Part shown: positions 25,458-35,025 of the stretch, one piece after another | Layout of the letters: each line of letters opens with the position of its first letter | Numbering within the stretch: the stretch's first letter is position 1 | Assembly (NCBI RefSeq): GCF_003751605.1 | Contig: NZ_RJVJ01000001.1 | Span: forward strand, 5,580,001-5,644,000 | Reading direction: 5' to 3' | From: Kitasatospora cineracea | GTDB lineage: Bacteria; Actinomycetota; Actinomycetes; Streptomycetales; Streptomycetaceae | Length of the DNA: 64,000 bases | Position numbers and translations under genes: made by a program | Notes under the pieces: generated by a model | What the model was told of the DNA's origin: nothing | The model's input: the letters and a program-made list of their open reading frames with translations, nothing else | Database searches by the model: none

Positions 25458-26666
25458 ATGCCCCTGGCGCTCGTCGCCCTCGCCGTGACCGCGTTCGCCA
25501 TCGGTACCACCGAGTTCTCCGCGATGGGGCTGCTGCCGCAGATCGCCGACGGGCTGGACCGGACGATCCCGCAGGCGGGCTGGCTGATCTCGCTGTACGC
25601 GCTGGGCGTGGTGATCGGGGCACCGCTGCTGACCGCGGTGGCCGCGAAGCTGCCGCGCAAGACGGTGCTGATCGGACTGGCGGGGCTGTTCACGTTCGGG
25701 AACCTGCTGTGCGCGATCGCGCCGAACTTCGCCTTCCTGGCGGTGGCCCGGCTGATCACCGGGCTGCCGCACGGCGCGTTCTTCGGGGCCGGGGCGGTCG
25801 CCGCCGCCGAACTGGTCGCCCCGCACCTGCGGGCCCGGGCGGTGTCGGTGATGTTCTCCGGCCTGACGGTGGCGAACATCCTCGGGGTGCCCGCCGCCAC
25901 CCTGCTCGGCCAGCACCTCGGTTGGCGGGCCGCGATGCTCGTGGTGGTGGCGATCGGCCTGCTCGGCGCCGCCGCCATCGCCCGCCTGGTGCCGCCGCTG
26001 CCCAGCCACCCCGGCGCGGGCCTGCGCAGCGAACTCGCCACCTTCCGCAGCGGACAGCTCTGGCTGGCGCTGGCCACCGTGGTGTTCGGCTGCGCCGGAC
26101 TGTTCGCCTGCTACACCTACATCACCCCCGCGCTCACCGACGTCGCCGGGTTCGCCGAGGGCTCGGTCACCCTGGTGCTGGCGCTGTTCGGCGTCGGCAT
26201 GACGATCGGCAACGTGGTCGGCGGCTACGCGGCCGACCGGGCGCTGCGCCCGTCGATCTGCGCGGCGTTCCTGGCGATGGCGGGCGCGCTCGGCCTGTTC
26301 GCGCTCACCGCGCACGCCCGCTGGTCGGCCGCCGCGACGGTGGTGCTGATCGGCATGGCGGGCTTCGCCACCGTCCCGACCGTGCAGACGCTGGTGATCC
26401 GCAAGGCGCGCACCGCGCCGACGCTGGCGTCCGCGACCGTGCAGGGCGCGTTCAACCTGGCCAACGCGATGGGCGCCTGGCTCGGCGGCCTGGCGCTGTC
26501 CGCCGGGTACGGGCTGACCTCGCCCTCGCTGGTCGGGGCGGGCCTGTCGCTGCTCGGGTTCGTGATCGCCGCGCTCTCCTGGGCGGTGGACCGGCGCGGG
26601 CCGGTGGCCGTGGCCGACCACCCGGCGGCCGCGGGGGAGAAGAAACAGGCCGCGGCGGCGGGTTGA
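25458..26666 (+). CDS. MFS transporter (DHA1 / arabinose-efflux-like)
   Basis: A 402-residue, 12-TM protein. FAIGTTEFSAMGLLPQIADGL is the hallmark start of the AraJ/SotB-like DHA1 group; LPRKTVLIGLAGLFTFGNLLCAIAPNFAFLAVARLITGLPHGAFFGAGAV includes motif B. It exports sugars or drugs in this group. GGAG at 25446 sets the ATG at 25458. The palindrome at 25372-25385 may regulate it. Confidence 0.85.
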   Translation: MPLALVALAVTAFAIGTTEFSAMGLLPQIADGLDRTIPQAGWLISLYALGVVIGAPLLTAVAAKLPRKTVLIGLAGLFTFGNLLCAIAPNFAFLAVARLITGLPHGAFFGAGAVAAAELVAPHLRARAVSVMFSGLTVANILGVPAATLLGQHLGWRAAMLVVVAIGLLGAAAIARLVPPLPSHPGAGLRSELATFRSGQLWLALATVVFGCAGLFACYTYITPALTDVAGFAEGSVTLVLALFGVGMTIGNVVGGYAADRALRPSICAAFLAMAGALGLFALTAHARWSAAATVVLIGMAGFATVPTVQTLVIRKARTAPTLASATVQGAFNLANAMGAWLGGLALSAGYGLTSPSLVGAGLSLLGFVIAALSWAVDRRGPVAVADHPAAAGEKKQAAAAG

Positions 26667-26784
26667 CGGGCCGACGGGGCGACGGCGGGGGCGGCGGCCC
26701 TCGACGCGACCCGGTGGTTGATGATCTTATGAGCTGCTCCGGGTCCTCGTGCGGGAGGCCCCGCGCACCCCGAAGGAGCACCCG

Positions 26785-27762
26785 ATGACCGAGTCGAACC
26801 ACCTGCCCGGCCGGGTCGGCGTGATGCTGCCCCGCGACCTGCCCGTGCGGCAGCTCCTCCCCTACGCGCGCCGCGCCGAGCAGGCGGGATTCGACGAGCT
26901 GTGGGTGGTCGAGGACCTCGGCTGGCGCGGCGGCATCGCCCAGGCCGCCAGTGTGCTCGCCGCCACCGAGCGGATCACCGTCGGCATCGGCATCCTGCCC
27001 GCCGGAGCCCGCAACGTCTGCTTCGCCGCGATGGAACTCGCCACCCTCGCCCAGCTCCACCCCGGCCGCCTCACCGCGGGCGTCGGCCACGGCATGCGCG
27101 ACTGGATGGAGCAGTCCGGCGGCGCCTGGCCCGCCAGCCCGCTCACCCTGCTGCGCGAGTACACCACCGCGCTGCGCGCCCTGCTGCGCGGCGAGGACGG
27201 CCCGGCCGACGGCCGGTACGTGCGCTGCGCGGGCGTCCGGCTCACCGAGACCCCCGACGTGGTGCCGCCCGTCGTGCTGGGCGTGCGCGGTCCCAGGTCG
27301 CAGGCCCTCGCCGGGGAGAGCGCCGACGGGCTGCTGCTCGCCGAACCCGCCCCGCCCGCCTACATCGCCGCCTCGCTCGGCCACCTGGGCCGCACCGACG
27401 CCCAGGTGGTCACCTACGACGTCGCCGCCGTCGACCGGGACGGGGACGCCGCCGTCGAACGGGTCCGGGCCGGGCTGGCCGCGATCGGCGAGCCCGACTG
27501 GGCCCCGCACATCGACCCGCTGCCGTTCGCCGCCGAGTTCCGCGCCCACCGGGCCGCCAGCGCCGACGGCGAGGAGTTCGCCCGCACCATGCCCGCGGAG
27601 TGGGTCCGCGCGCTCGCCGTCACCGGCACGCCCGAGCAGGCCCGGGCCGCGATCGCCGCCCGGCACGCGGCCGGGGCCACCGGCGTCGTCCTCGCCCCGG
27701 TCGGGCCCGACCCGCTGGGCGCACTGGAGTCACTGGCCCTGGCGCTGCCCGGCAAGGAGTAG
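26785..27762 (+). CDS. LLM-class flavin-dependent oxidoreductase
   Basis: A 325-residue luciferase-like (beta/alpha)8 enzyme of the F420/FMN group. GRVGVMLPRDLPVRQLLPYARRAEQAGFDELWVVEDL, ERITVGIGILPAGARN and RLTAGVGHGMRDWM are the standard LLM landmarks. It may use FMN or coenzyme F420; actinomycetes have both. AAGGAG 7 nt before the ATG fixes the start. It follows the MFS gene by 118 nt and converges on PhyH. Confidence 0.85.
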   Translation: MTESNHLPGRVGVMLPRDLPVRQLLPYARRAEQAGFDELWVVEDLGWRGGIAQAASVLAATERITVGIGILPAGARNVCFAAMELATLAQLHPGRLTAGVGHGMRDWMEQSGGAWPASPLTLLREYTTALRALLRGEDGPADGRYVRCAGVRLTETPDVVPPVVLGVRGPRSQALAGESADGLLLAEPAPPAYIAASLGHLGRTDAQVVTYDVAAVDRDGDAAVERVRAGLAAIGEPDWAPHIDPLPFAAEFRAHRAASADGEEFARTMPAEWVRALAVTGTPEQARAAIAARHAAGATGVVLAPVGPDPLGALESLALALPGKE

Positions 27763-27782
27763 CGGGGGAGCGGGGCAGGCGG

Positions 27783-28862
27783 TCAGGCGGACGCGGCGCA
27801 CCGGCCGGCCCGGCCGACGGCCTGCCCGGCCAGGTCGACCGGCTCGTACCAGGAGCTGAGGCCGAGCAGCTTGCCGCCGAGCTCGTTCAGCCGCGCGGTC
27901 GAGTAGCGCTTGGACTCGTGCAGCACCGGATCGCCGACCAGGGTGCGGTTCCAGCGCGGGGTGTGCAGGTGCCGCCAGGAGTCGATCCGGGACCTGCGCA
28001 GCTGCTCGTGCTCCTCCAGCGCGGGCATCATCGACAGGTACTGCACGGCGCGCACGCCCTGCTCGGACAGGTTGCGGGCGACGCCGTGCGCCAGCAGCCC
28101 GTTCCAGATCAGCAGGTCGCCGGGGTGCAACTCGGGGCGCACCACCGGCAGTTCGGCCCGGTCGAAGTCCGGGCGGAGCGGGTCGCGGTCGGCCGGCTGG
28201 GCGAGCCGCCACGCGTCGAAGCGCCGGAACAGCTCCGGACTGCAGTGGAAGCCGCCGGTCTCCGGGGCGGTCTCGTTGAGCGCGATGATGCCCTGCACCC
28301 GCTGCGGCGGCACGCCCAGGGAGGTGTCGATGTCCCAGTGCAGCCGGACGTCCGGGCCGCGGTCGGCGGGGTCGACCAGCGCCCGGTCCCGGGTGCCCCG
28401 GTTGGGCGGGTTGAGGTTGAGCCGGTCCAGGGTGACCCACAGCTCCTCGCAGTCCCAGACGTCCACGAAGGCGTCGTAGACCCGCTGGTCCTGCCGGCTG
28501 TCCCAGAGCAGCTGGTGGTGGTACGCCTCGACGAAGCCGTAGACGTGCAACTGCTGCTCCAGCTCGGAGCGGAACGGCCGGTCGGCGAACCAGCCGGCCG
28601 GGTCCCGCGGGTCCAACCCCTGGAACTGCCAGGCGAAGTCGAGCATCCGGCGGGCGTGCCCGGCCGGCACCGCCTCGCGGACGACCACGTAGCCGTAGGT
28701 CTGCCAGTGCGTGAAGTCCTCCTCGGACAGCACCCGCAGCGGACGGGACTTGGTCAGCTCGCGCAGGGTGTGCTGGGCGAGGTAGGACTCGCCGTCGCTG
28801 CTGAAGTACGGGCGGTCGCTCGCGGACCGGAACAGTCGGGCGCGGCGGGACGGTGCGAACAT
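27783..28862 (-). CDS. phytanoyl-CoA dioxygenase (PhyH) family protein
   Basis: A 359-residue 2-oxoglutarate/Fe(II) oxygenase. The metal and co-substrate residues are in RLHWDIDTSLG (H-x-D), LNETAPETGGFHCSPELFRRF and LIWNGLLAHGVARN (distal His). PhyH enzymes hydroxylate acyl-CoAs or natural-product scaffolds. AGGAGGGG lies about 10 nt before the ATG. A possible promoter lies about 240 nt upstream, leaving a long leader. It is the third 2OG-type oxygenase in 6 kb, but of a different subfamily from the AlkB-like pair. Confidence 0.82.
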   Translation of the reverse strand: MFAPSRRARLFRSASDRPYFSSDGESYLAQHTLRELTKSRPLRVLSEEDFTHWQTYGYVVVREAVPAGHARRMLDFAWQFQGLDPRDPAGWFADRPFRSELEQQLHVYGFVEAYHHQLLWDSRQDQRVYDAFVDVWDCEELWVTLDRLNLNPPNRGTRDRALVDPADRGPDVRLHWDIDTSLGVPPQRVQGIIALNETAPETGGFHCSPELFRRFDAWRLAQPADRDPLRPDFDRAELPVVRPELHPGDLLIWNGLLAHGVARNLSEQGVRAVQYLSMMPALEEHEQLRRSRIDSWRHLHTPRWNRTLVGDPVLHESKRYSTARLNELGGKLLGLSSWYEPVDLAGQAVGRAGRCAASA

Positions 28863-29237
28863 CGGGGAACAGCCCCTCCTGGGGAGAACGCGGGAGGCGG
28901 ACGGCGAACGCCGGACGGGGTGGAACGGAAGAGCGGGGAGCGGGAGCGGGGGCACGGGGAGAGCAGGGGGAACGGGAACGCGCCCGGGGCCGGGGAGAGG
29001 GCGGCCGGGCGCGGACGGACCCCGCAGCGGGGCCGGCGGAAGGCGCGGGGCGACGGGGAAGGGCGGCGCCGGAAGGGCGCCGCGGTCGCTCCGGTCGCCA
29101 CATTGGTTCAGACCAGAAAAGTTGTCAAGTTCCTGACCGGTAACCGGGTCCGGTGCGGGCCGCCCCCGCCGTGACGGTGCGTCGGCCCGCCCCGCCGGCG
29201 GCGGGCAGCACCCCCGCACCTGCGACGTGATGCCGGG
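28863..29237. other. 375-nt gap, no gene seen
   Basis: The half next to PhyH is purine-rich repeat-like DNA with no coding character. The other half holds a short AT-richer patch (29100-29135) with a promoter-like pair. The nSTAND gene ends just beyond. I see no hairpin strong enough to call a terminator. Confidence 0.5.
29100..29128 (-). promoter_or_regulatory. promoter-like element for PhyH
   Basis: Read on the minus strand: TTGACA, 17 nt, CAATGT. The -35 is perfect, the -10 weak. TGGT-TCAG-ACCA (29104-29115) overlaps the -10 and could be an operator. The leader to PhyH would be about 230 nt. Confidence 0.4.
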
Positions 29238-32200
29238 TCACCCGCCGCAGGGCGGGTCGTAGGAGAGATCGGGTGACACGTACTCCTTCCAGAGGGAAGG
29301 GGTCATGGCGGTGCGGGTGGACGCGCACAGGATCCCGTGGACGCGGGAGGGGTCGGTCTGCCACAGCCGTACCGTTCCGTCGTCACCACCGGTGATCATC
29401 TCGCCCTGCGAGCCGAACCACAGCGTCCAGACCGTGCCGTTGTGGCCGGTGAGCGGGAGCCCGTAGGGGGTGGCGCGGGCCGGGTCGGCGAGGTCCCAGA
29501 GGCGGATCTGGCCGAGGGCGTCGCCGCTCGCCAGCAGCGCCCCGTCCGGGGTGAAACCGACGCTGGTCACGATGCCCCCGGCGGACAGCGGCTCCCCGAG
29601 GACCGTGGGCGCCTGCGGCTTGGAGACGTCCCACAGCCGGACCTTGCTGTCCGTGCCGCCGGTCGCGACCAGCCGGGCGTCCGGGCTGACGCCCATGGAC
29701 CAGACGGGTTGGCCGGTGTTCAGCCCGCTGACCGGGGCGGGAACGGCCTTGCTGCCCGTCCGCCACACCTGGAGGCGGCCGAACACGTTCGCGGCGAAGA
29801 GGTATCCGCCGCCGGGTGCGGCAGCCAGGCCCCTGATCGGCATCCGGCGGTCGTCCAACTCGCCGCCGAGCGCGGCGGGACGGCCCGGATCCGAGACGTC
29901 CCAGGCGTGCAGCCCGCCCGAGTACGCCCCCTGGCTGAACATGGAGGACGCGGCCAGCGTGCGCCCGTCGGCGTCGAAGGCGAGCGCGAAGACCGGCTGC
30001 AGCTCTCCGGGCAGCGCCGGGCCGACGGCGACCGGGCGGGCCGGTGCCGACACGTCCCAGAGCCGCACCGCACCGTTGTTGCCACCGCTGGGCATGCTGC
30101 CGCCGCCGGTGGCCAGGACGGTCGTCCCGGAGGACCCGGGCCGGAAAGCCACCGCGTTCACGGTGACGTCGAACGGGGGCAGCGCACCGAGCGGGGTGAC
30201 GCGGGTCGGGTCGGAGACGTCCCACAGGGTGACCCGGGTCCCGGAAGCCACCGCCAGCAACCGGCCGTCGCCGGTCACCGCCACCGCGTTGACCGACTGC
30301 CCGCCGCCCGCGACCGCGAGCGTCGGCGGCAGCCGCCAGAGCAGCACCCGGCCGTCCCCGCCGCCGCTGGCGAGCGTACGTCCGGTGGGGTCGAACGCCA
30401 GGGCGCCGACCATGGAGGTGTGTCCGCGCAGCGGCGGCCCGATGGCCCTGGTCTGCGACGGCGAACCGACGTTCCAGAGGCTGACGTTCCCGGACTGGTC
30501 CGCGGTGGCGAGCAGCCCCGCATCCGGGCTGAAGGCGACCGAGTCGGCCGCAGCGCCGAGGGACAGCGTGGAACCGACCTTCGGCTGCCGCGGGTCGGAG
30601 ACGTCCCAGACCAGTACCCTGCTGTCGGATCCGGCACTGGCCATCACCCGCTTGTCGGGGCTGAACGCCACCTGGTTGACCGAGTCGGTGTGCCCGGTCA
30701 GCGGACCGCCGAACGCGGTCGGCCGAGCCGGGTCCGACACGTCCCACAGCTGCAGCAGCCCGGTGCGGCGGGAACTGCCCGTGGCGGTGCTGCCGCTGAC
30801 GGCCAGCACGGCGCCGTCCGGGCTGAAGGCGACGGCCATCAGGGCCTGCCCGCGGACGGACGGCACGGTGCCCAGCAGGCTCGGGTGCCTCGGGTCGGCG
30901 ACGCTCCACAGCTGCACGCTGCCGGTCTGGTCGCCGGTGGTGTCGGTGAAGGCGCTGAAGGCCAGCGTTCGACTGTCGGGGCTGAACTTCAGGCTCGTCA
31001 CCGCGCCCTTCGACGTCTGGACCGAGTCCGACAGCGCCACCGGATGCCCGGCATCGGAGACGTCGAAGATCCGTAGGCTGCCGTCCGCGCCGCCCCGGGC
31101 CAGCAGAGCGCCCTGCGAGCTGTAGGCGACCGACTGCGCAAGGACGTTCCCGTCGCTGAGCGCCGACACCAGCGGAACCGGGCGGGCCGGGTCGGAGGTG
31201 TCCCAGATCTGCGACTTCCCCGTCCCGGTGGCGAGTTGGCCGGCGGGGCCGAAAGCGACGGAGTAGACGGTGCCCGGGAAGCCCGGCAGGGCCGTGGGCA
31301 GCACCGCGCCGGCCTCCGCCATCAGCTGCGTGCGCAGGGCCGGGGTCGGCCGCATCCGGTAGGCGACGAGGTCGAGCTGCGCGGCGAGCGTGCCGTTGGT
31401 CGGGCGCTGGCGGTCCGCCTCGGCGGTGACCCGGTCGAAGATCGCGTTGTTGCGCTGCACGAGGGCGTTGCGGCTCTGCTCGAACGCGAACACGGCCAGG
31501 ACCGAGGCCAGCAGGGCCAGTGCCGTGACGGAGGCCACCGCACCGCTGCGGATCCGCCGGCCCCGGCGCCGGTGGCGGTGGGAGGCGGCCAGGAAGGCCG
31601 TCACCAGCGGAGTGAGGTCCTCGGGACTCGCGCCCGCCTCCCAGGCGCGGGCCAGTTCGAGCTTGGTCCCGCGGTACAGGGCCGAGTTGTCCTTCCGGCC
31701 GCCGCGCTCCCAGCCGAGTGCCGCCTCCTCCAGTTCCTGCCGGATCGCGATGCCGCTCTTGCCCGCCCCGATCCAGTCCTGGCGCAGCCGGGGCCAGGCC
31801 CACAGCAACGCCTCGTGGGTGACCTCGACCGTGACGGCGCCGTTCTCCCGCTCCGCGCCCTGGGTGAGGAGGCGGGCACGGGTGAACCGTTCGGTGACGG
31901 CCGGGACGGCCTGCGGGTCGGCGGCGGCCAGCAGCAGGTCGGCGCGGGTGCGGCGGCGGCGGGTGACCTCGCCGTTCTCGCCGATCCTGACCAGGCCCAG
32001 GAACAGGAGCCGGGCGGTCTGCCGCTCGGACGGGGACAGCTTCCCGAACTCGTTCTCGGCGGTGGCCGCCACGGCGCCGTCGATGCCCCCGGTGTCGCGG
32101 TAGCTGTCGATGGTCAGGGCGTCGCCCCTGCGTTCCAGCCAGGTCGCCCGCAGGGCGTGGGCGAGCAGCGGCAGCCGGCCCGCCTCGTACCCGCCCTCCT

Positions 32201-33110
32201 CCTGCCGGGCCGAGCCGCGCAGGTCGCGGACGACGGTGCCGACCAGTTCCCTGCCGACCGACAGGCCGCTGCGCAGGGCCGGCCGCTCCACGGCGCTGCG
32301 CACCTCGTCGTCGGTCATCGGGCCCACGATGACCTGGTGGTCCACCAGGGCGTCGCGGAGGTGGGGGAATTCCGCGCAGGAACCGTAGAAGTCCGCGCGC
32401 AGGCCGTAGACGGCGAGGACGGCGGGGTCCCGGCCGCAGGCCAGTCCGTCCAGCGCGTCCACGAAGCGGTGGCGGGCGGGCTCGTCCCGGCAGAGGGTGA
32501 ACAACTCCTCCAGCTGGTCGACGACGAGCACCGCCCGGCCCTGCGCGGGGAGGCGCAGGTGTTCGCGGACCAGCGTGCCGAGGCTGCCGGGAGAGGACTG
32601 CACCGCCTCGGTGACCAGCGCCTCGTCGGCTCCGGTGAGCGCGCCGAGGCCCGCAGCCAGCGCCGCGAGCGGATCGGCGGTGGGCGTGAGCAGGAGCTGC
32701 GGCCAGTGCCGGGAGCCGGGCAGTCTTCCGGCGGCCAGTGCCGGCAGCACGCCGGCCTGCAGCAGCGACGACTTGCCGGTCCCGGAGGGGGCGACGACGG
32801 TCAGGGGGCTGTGGTCGGCCAGGCACGGTTCGAGCCGCTCGAGGACCTGGTGGACCAGGGCCTCCCGGCCGAAGAACCAGTCCGCCTCGTTCCTGCCGAA
32901 CGCGCGCAGCCCGGGATACGGGCACTCCTCGCCGGTCGACGGCGAGAGGGTCCGGACGGACTCCTCACCGCCGGGGTAGTAGTACTCGTGCACACCGCCC
33001 TGGACGACGACCATGTTCCCCGCCGACTGGTACACGGTGCCGCGCTCGGCAGCCCACGCGTGCAGCTCGACGTTCCCGAGCGCCTCCTCGGGGTCCCGGC
33101 GGGGCGTCAC
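29238..33110 (-). CDS. nSTAND-type NTPase with 14 WD40 repeats
   Basis: A 1290-residue protein. Residues about 60-500 form a P-loop NTPase: GREALVHQVLERLEP, Walker A APSGTGKSS (about 107-114), Walker B AVLVVDQLEEL (about 195) and a distal VTVEVTHEALLWAWPRL sensor-like segment. One membrane segment lies at about 518-542. The rest holds 14 blade ends of LWDVSDP type, enough for two seven-bladed WD40 propellers. Near the N-terminus VYQSAGNMVV (26-35) echoes the tail of the small protein whose gene overlaps by ATGA. Such signalling NTPases are often sensors in conflict or regulatory systems. Function here is unproven. Confidence 0.85.
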   Translation of the reverse strand: MTPRRDPEEALGNVELHAWAAERGTVYQSAGNMVVVQGGVHEYYYPGGEESVRTLSPSTGEECPYPGLRAFGRNEADWFFGREALVHQVLERLEPCLADHSPLTVVAPSGTGKSSLLQAGVLPALAAGRLPGSRHWPQLLLTPTADPLAALAAGLGALTGADEALVTEAVQSSPGSLGTLVREHLRLPAQGRAVLVVDQLEELFTLCRDEPARHRFVDALDGLACGRDPAVLAVYGLRADFYGSCAEFPHLRDALVDHQVIVGPMTDDEVRSAVERPALRSGLSVGRELVGTVVRDLRGSARQEEGGYEAGRLPLLAHALRATWLERRGDALTIDSYRDTGGIDGAVAATAENEFGKLSPSERQTARLLFLGLVRIGENGEVTRRRRTRADLLLAAADPQAVPAVTERFTRARLLTQGAERENGAVTVEVTHEALLWAWPRLRQDWIGAGKSGIAIRQELEEAALGWERGGRKDNSALYRGTKLELARAWEAGASPEDLTPLVTAFLAASHRHRRRGRRIRSGAVASVTALALLASVLAVFAFEQSRNALVQRNNAIFDRVTAEADRQRPTNGTLAAQLDLVAYRMRPTPALRTQLMAEAGAVLPTALPGFPGTVYSVAFGPAGQLATGTGKSQIWDTSDPARPVPLVSALSDGNVLAQSVAYSSQGALLARGGADGSLRIFDVSDAGHPVALSDSVQTSKGAVTSLKFSPDSRTLAFSAFTDTTGDQTGSVQLWSVADPRHPSLLGTVPSVRGQALMAVAFSPDGAVLAVSGSTATGSSRRTGLLQLWDVSDPARPTAFGGPLTGHTDSVNQVAFSPDKRVMASAGSDSRVLVWDVSDPRQPKVGSTLSLGAAADSVAFSPDAGLLATADQSGNVSLWNVGSPSQTRAIGPPLRGHTSMVGALAFDPTGRTLASGGGDGRVLLWRLPPTLAVAGGGQSVNAVAVTGDGRLLAVASGTRVTLWDVSDPTRVTPLGALPPFDVTVNAVAFRPGSSGTTVLATGGGSMPSGGNNGAVRLWDVSAPARPVAVGPALPGELQPVFALAFDADGRTLAASSMFSQGAYSGGLHAWDVSDPGRPAALGGELDDRRMPIRGLAAAPGGGYLFAANVFGRLQVWRTGSKAVPAPVSGLNTGQPVWSMGVSPDARLVATGGTDSKVRLWDVSKPQAPTVLGEPLSAGGIVTSVGFTPDGALLASGDALGQIRLWDLADPARATPYGLPLTGHNGTVWTLWFGSQGEMITGGDDGTVRLWQTDPSRVHGILCASTRTAMTPSLWKEYVSPDLSYDPPCGG

Positions 33111-33526
33111 GGACGCCCGATGGTCATGTCACCACCGGACTGGTACACCTGGGCACTGTCGCTCGCCGTCGCCCGCATGTGCACGTGGCGCACGACGCCG
33201 GCTTCCGGCCGGTCCTCCGGGCGCGACCCGGCCGTGAGTTCGGCGACGACCCCGGCGAGCGCCTGCGCGGCCGCCTCGTCCGTGGCGAGCAGCTGACGGA
33301 AGCGCAACCGCCAGGCGGCGACGAGGTCGCTCTCGTCCTCCTCGCGGGCCGGACCGAGCAGCAGCGTGCGCGCGGCCTCCAGCTCCCCTTCCACGGCGGC
33401 CGTCTGATCCGGGTGGTGCCACAGCCGGGCGACCAGCCCCCGGACCTGCTGCCAGGCGTCGGTGGCGAGCGAGCTGACCACCGTTGTCGCCGCCGTGGCT
33501 GCCAGCGCTGCCAGTTGATCGTCCAT
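33107..33526 (-). CDS. small partner of nSTAND protein
   Basis: A 139-residue protein, mostly helical, with no catalytic motif that I recognise. It ends VYQSGGDMTI (127-136), nearly the same peptide as near the N-terminus of the nSTAND/WD40 protein encoded immediately downstream. The stop overlaps that gene's start (ATGA), so the two are translationally coupled. The shared motif may be a recognition tag joining the pair. A membrane segment is not evident. Confidence 0.75.
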   Translation of the reverse strand: MDDQLAALAATAATTVVSSLATDAWQQVRGLVARLWHHPDQTAAVEGELEAARTLLLGPAREEDESDLVAAWRLRFRQLLATDEAAAQALAGVVAELTAGSRPEDRPEAGVVRHVHMRATASDSAQVYQSGGDMTIGRP

Positions 33527-33739
33527 GCGCGTTCCCCCGCGTTCGATGGGCGTCCTCGGTGTGCAACGTGATGCCAGGAACAGTGTGGTCGCCCCGTTCG
33601 GCCATGACCAGAGGGCCGCCCAGGAGTTGGCGCCGCGGACGCTCCGGGACCGCCCGTCCACCGGAACCGACCTGGCCGGCGGAGCGCGGTGCCCCGAAAA
33701 TGATCCCCGCGACCGGCCGGCCCCGGGCACACTGGGTCG

Positions 33740-34381
33740 ATGCCCACCGCCCACTGGCCCCTGCCCGGTCTGACCGCCCGCACCGCCCGCCTCGAACTCC
33801 GGCTGCCCACCGAGCCCGAACTGCACGAGCTCGCCGACCTCGCCGCCGCCGGCGTGGTCGCCCCCGGCACCCGGCCCCTCGGCTCCACCTGGGCCTACGG
33901 CACGCCCACCGAACGCGCCCGGGCCGTCCTCCAGGCCCACTGGCGCGCCCAGGGCCGCTGGAGCCCGGAGGACTGGAACCTGCCGCTGGCGGTCTTCGTC
34001 GACGGCCGACCGGCCGGCATCCAGTCCGTCCGCGCCACCGCGTTCGCGCTGCGCCGCGAAGTCCTCTCCGGCTCCTGGCTCGCCCTGCCCCACCACGGCC
34101 GCGGCCTGGGCACCGAGGCCCGCGCCGCCATGCTCCACCTGGCCTTCGCCGGCCTCGGCGCCACCGACGCCACCTCGCACTGCTACGCCGACAACGCCCC
34201 GTCCGTCGCGGTCTCCCGCCGCCTGGGCTACCGCCCCGACGGCGTCGAACGCGAACTCCGCCAGGGCGAAGCCACCACCACCCTGCGCTTCCGCCTCACC
34301 CGCGAGCAGTGGGACGCCACCGAACGCCCCGAGGTCCGCCTCACCGGCCTGGACGCCTGCGCCGAACTGTTCGGACTCTGA
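33740..34381 (+). CDS. GNAT acetyltransferase (RimJ-like)
   Basis: A 213-residue GNAT. GLTARTARLELRLPTEPELHELADL at the N-terminus, WLALPHHGRGLGTEARAAMLHLAFAGLGA as CoA-binding motif A, and HCYADNAPSVAVSRRLGYRPDGVERELRQGE follow the RimJ/RimL order. The acceptor is unknown. It is divergent from the nSTAND pair by 213 nt. Confidence 0.83.
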   Translation: MPTAHWPLPGLTARTARLELRLPTEPELHELADLAAAGVVAPGTRPLGSTWAYGTPTERARAVLQAHWRAQGRWSPEDWNLPLAVFVDGRPAGIQSVRATAFALRREVLSGSWLALPHHGRGLGTEARAAMLHLAFAGLGATDATSHCYADNAPSVAVSRRLGYRPDGVERELRQGEATTTLRFRLTREQWDATERPEVRLTGLDACAELFGL

Positions 34382-34400
34382 CCCGCCGTCCGTCGGCGGG
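34382..34400 (+). terminator. short hairpin after GNAT gene
   Basis: CCCGCCG, loop TCCGT, CGGCGGG, directly after the stop codon. The stem is only 7 bp but fully GC. Confidence 0.5.
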
Positions 34401-34497
34401 CGGTGGAACGGCGGCGGGTGGTGGAACGGCGGAGGGCGGCCGGGCGTTGGGCCGGTGCGTACGTGCGAGGGGCGGGTGCGGAGGAAAGAGCGGTGCG

Positions 34498-34806
34498 ATG
34501 GTGCCCTACCTGATCGTGCTGGGCGTGCTGGGCACGGTGCTGACCCTGCTCGGGCTCGCCGGGCGGGCGCTGCGCCGCCGCGGCGGCACCGGCGCGTCCG
34601 CACTGCGCGGCGCCCTGGCCGGGTACGAGGAGGCGATGCGCGCCACCTCCCACCAGGCGCACGTGGAACTGCGGGCCGAGGCCGACCGGATCGCGCCGAT
34701 CGCCGCACCCGACGGCTTCCGCCCCGCCCTCGGCCCCCGCACCCCGGGCGCCCGGAAGGCCGGGCCGCGGCGCCGACGCGGGTGGCGGCGGCGGACGGCG
34801 CGCTGA
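34498..34806 (+). CDS. small membrane protein
   Basis: A 102-residue protein. Residues 3-24 (PYLIVLGVLGTVLTLLGLAG) form one membrane segment, then a basic stretch, a helical middle and a very basic C-terminus (RRRRGWRRRTAR). GGAGGAAAG upstream is a good ribosome site. No family is recognised; such proteins are common in Streptomyces. Confidence 0.65.
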   Translation: MVPYLIVLGVLGTVLTLLGLAGRALRRRGGTGASALRGALAGYEEAMRATSHQAHVELRAEADRIAPIAAPDGFRPALGPRTPGARKAGPRRRRGWRRRTAR

Positions 34807-35025
34807 ACGGGCCCGGAAGCGGCGGCAGTTCGGCGCTGCCCCCCGCTGGTCGCCGCCCGGAACCGGAGAACGAACACGATCAAGCGTCTGGCGACCGTCG
34901 GCGGGCGGGCGTTCGAGCGGCACAGCAGCCGGGTGCGGTCGGGCCGGGACAGGGCGGTTTCCCGAACCCCGAAGACGGGCGGTGGCACCATCGATACGCC
35001 CGGCCGGCCCGACCACGATGAAGAC

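Noticed and set aside
29337..31125. Plus-strand frames of about 550-580 codons across the WD40 gene
   Set aside because: They mirror the WD40 repeat and have no start signal or family motif.
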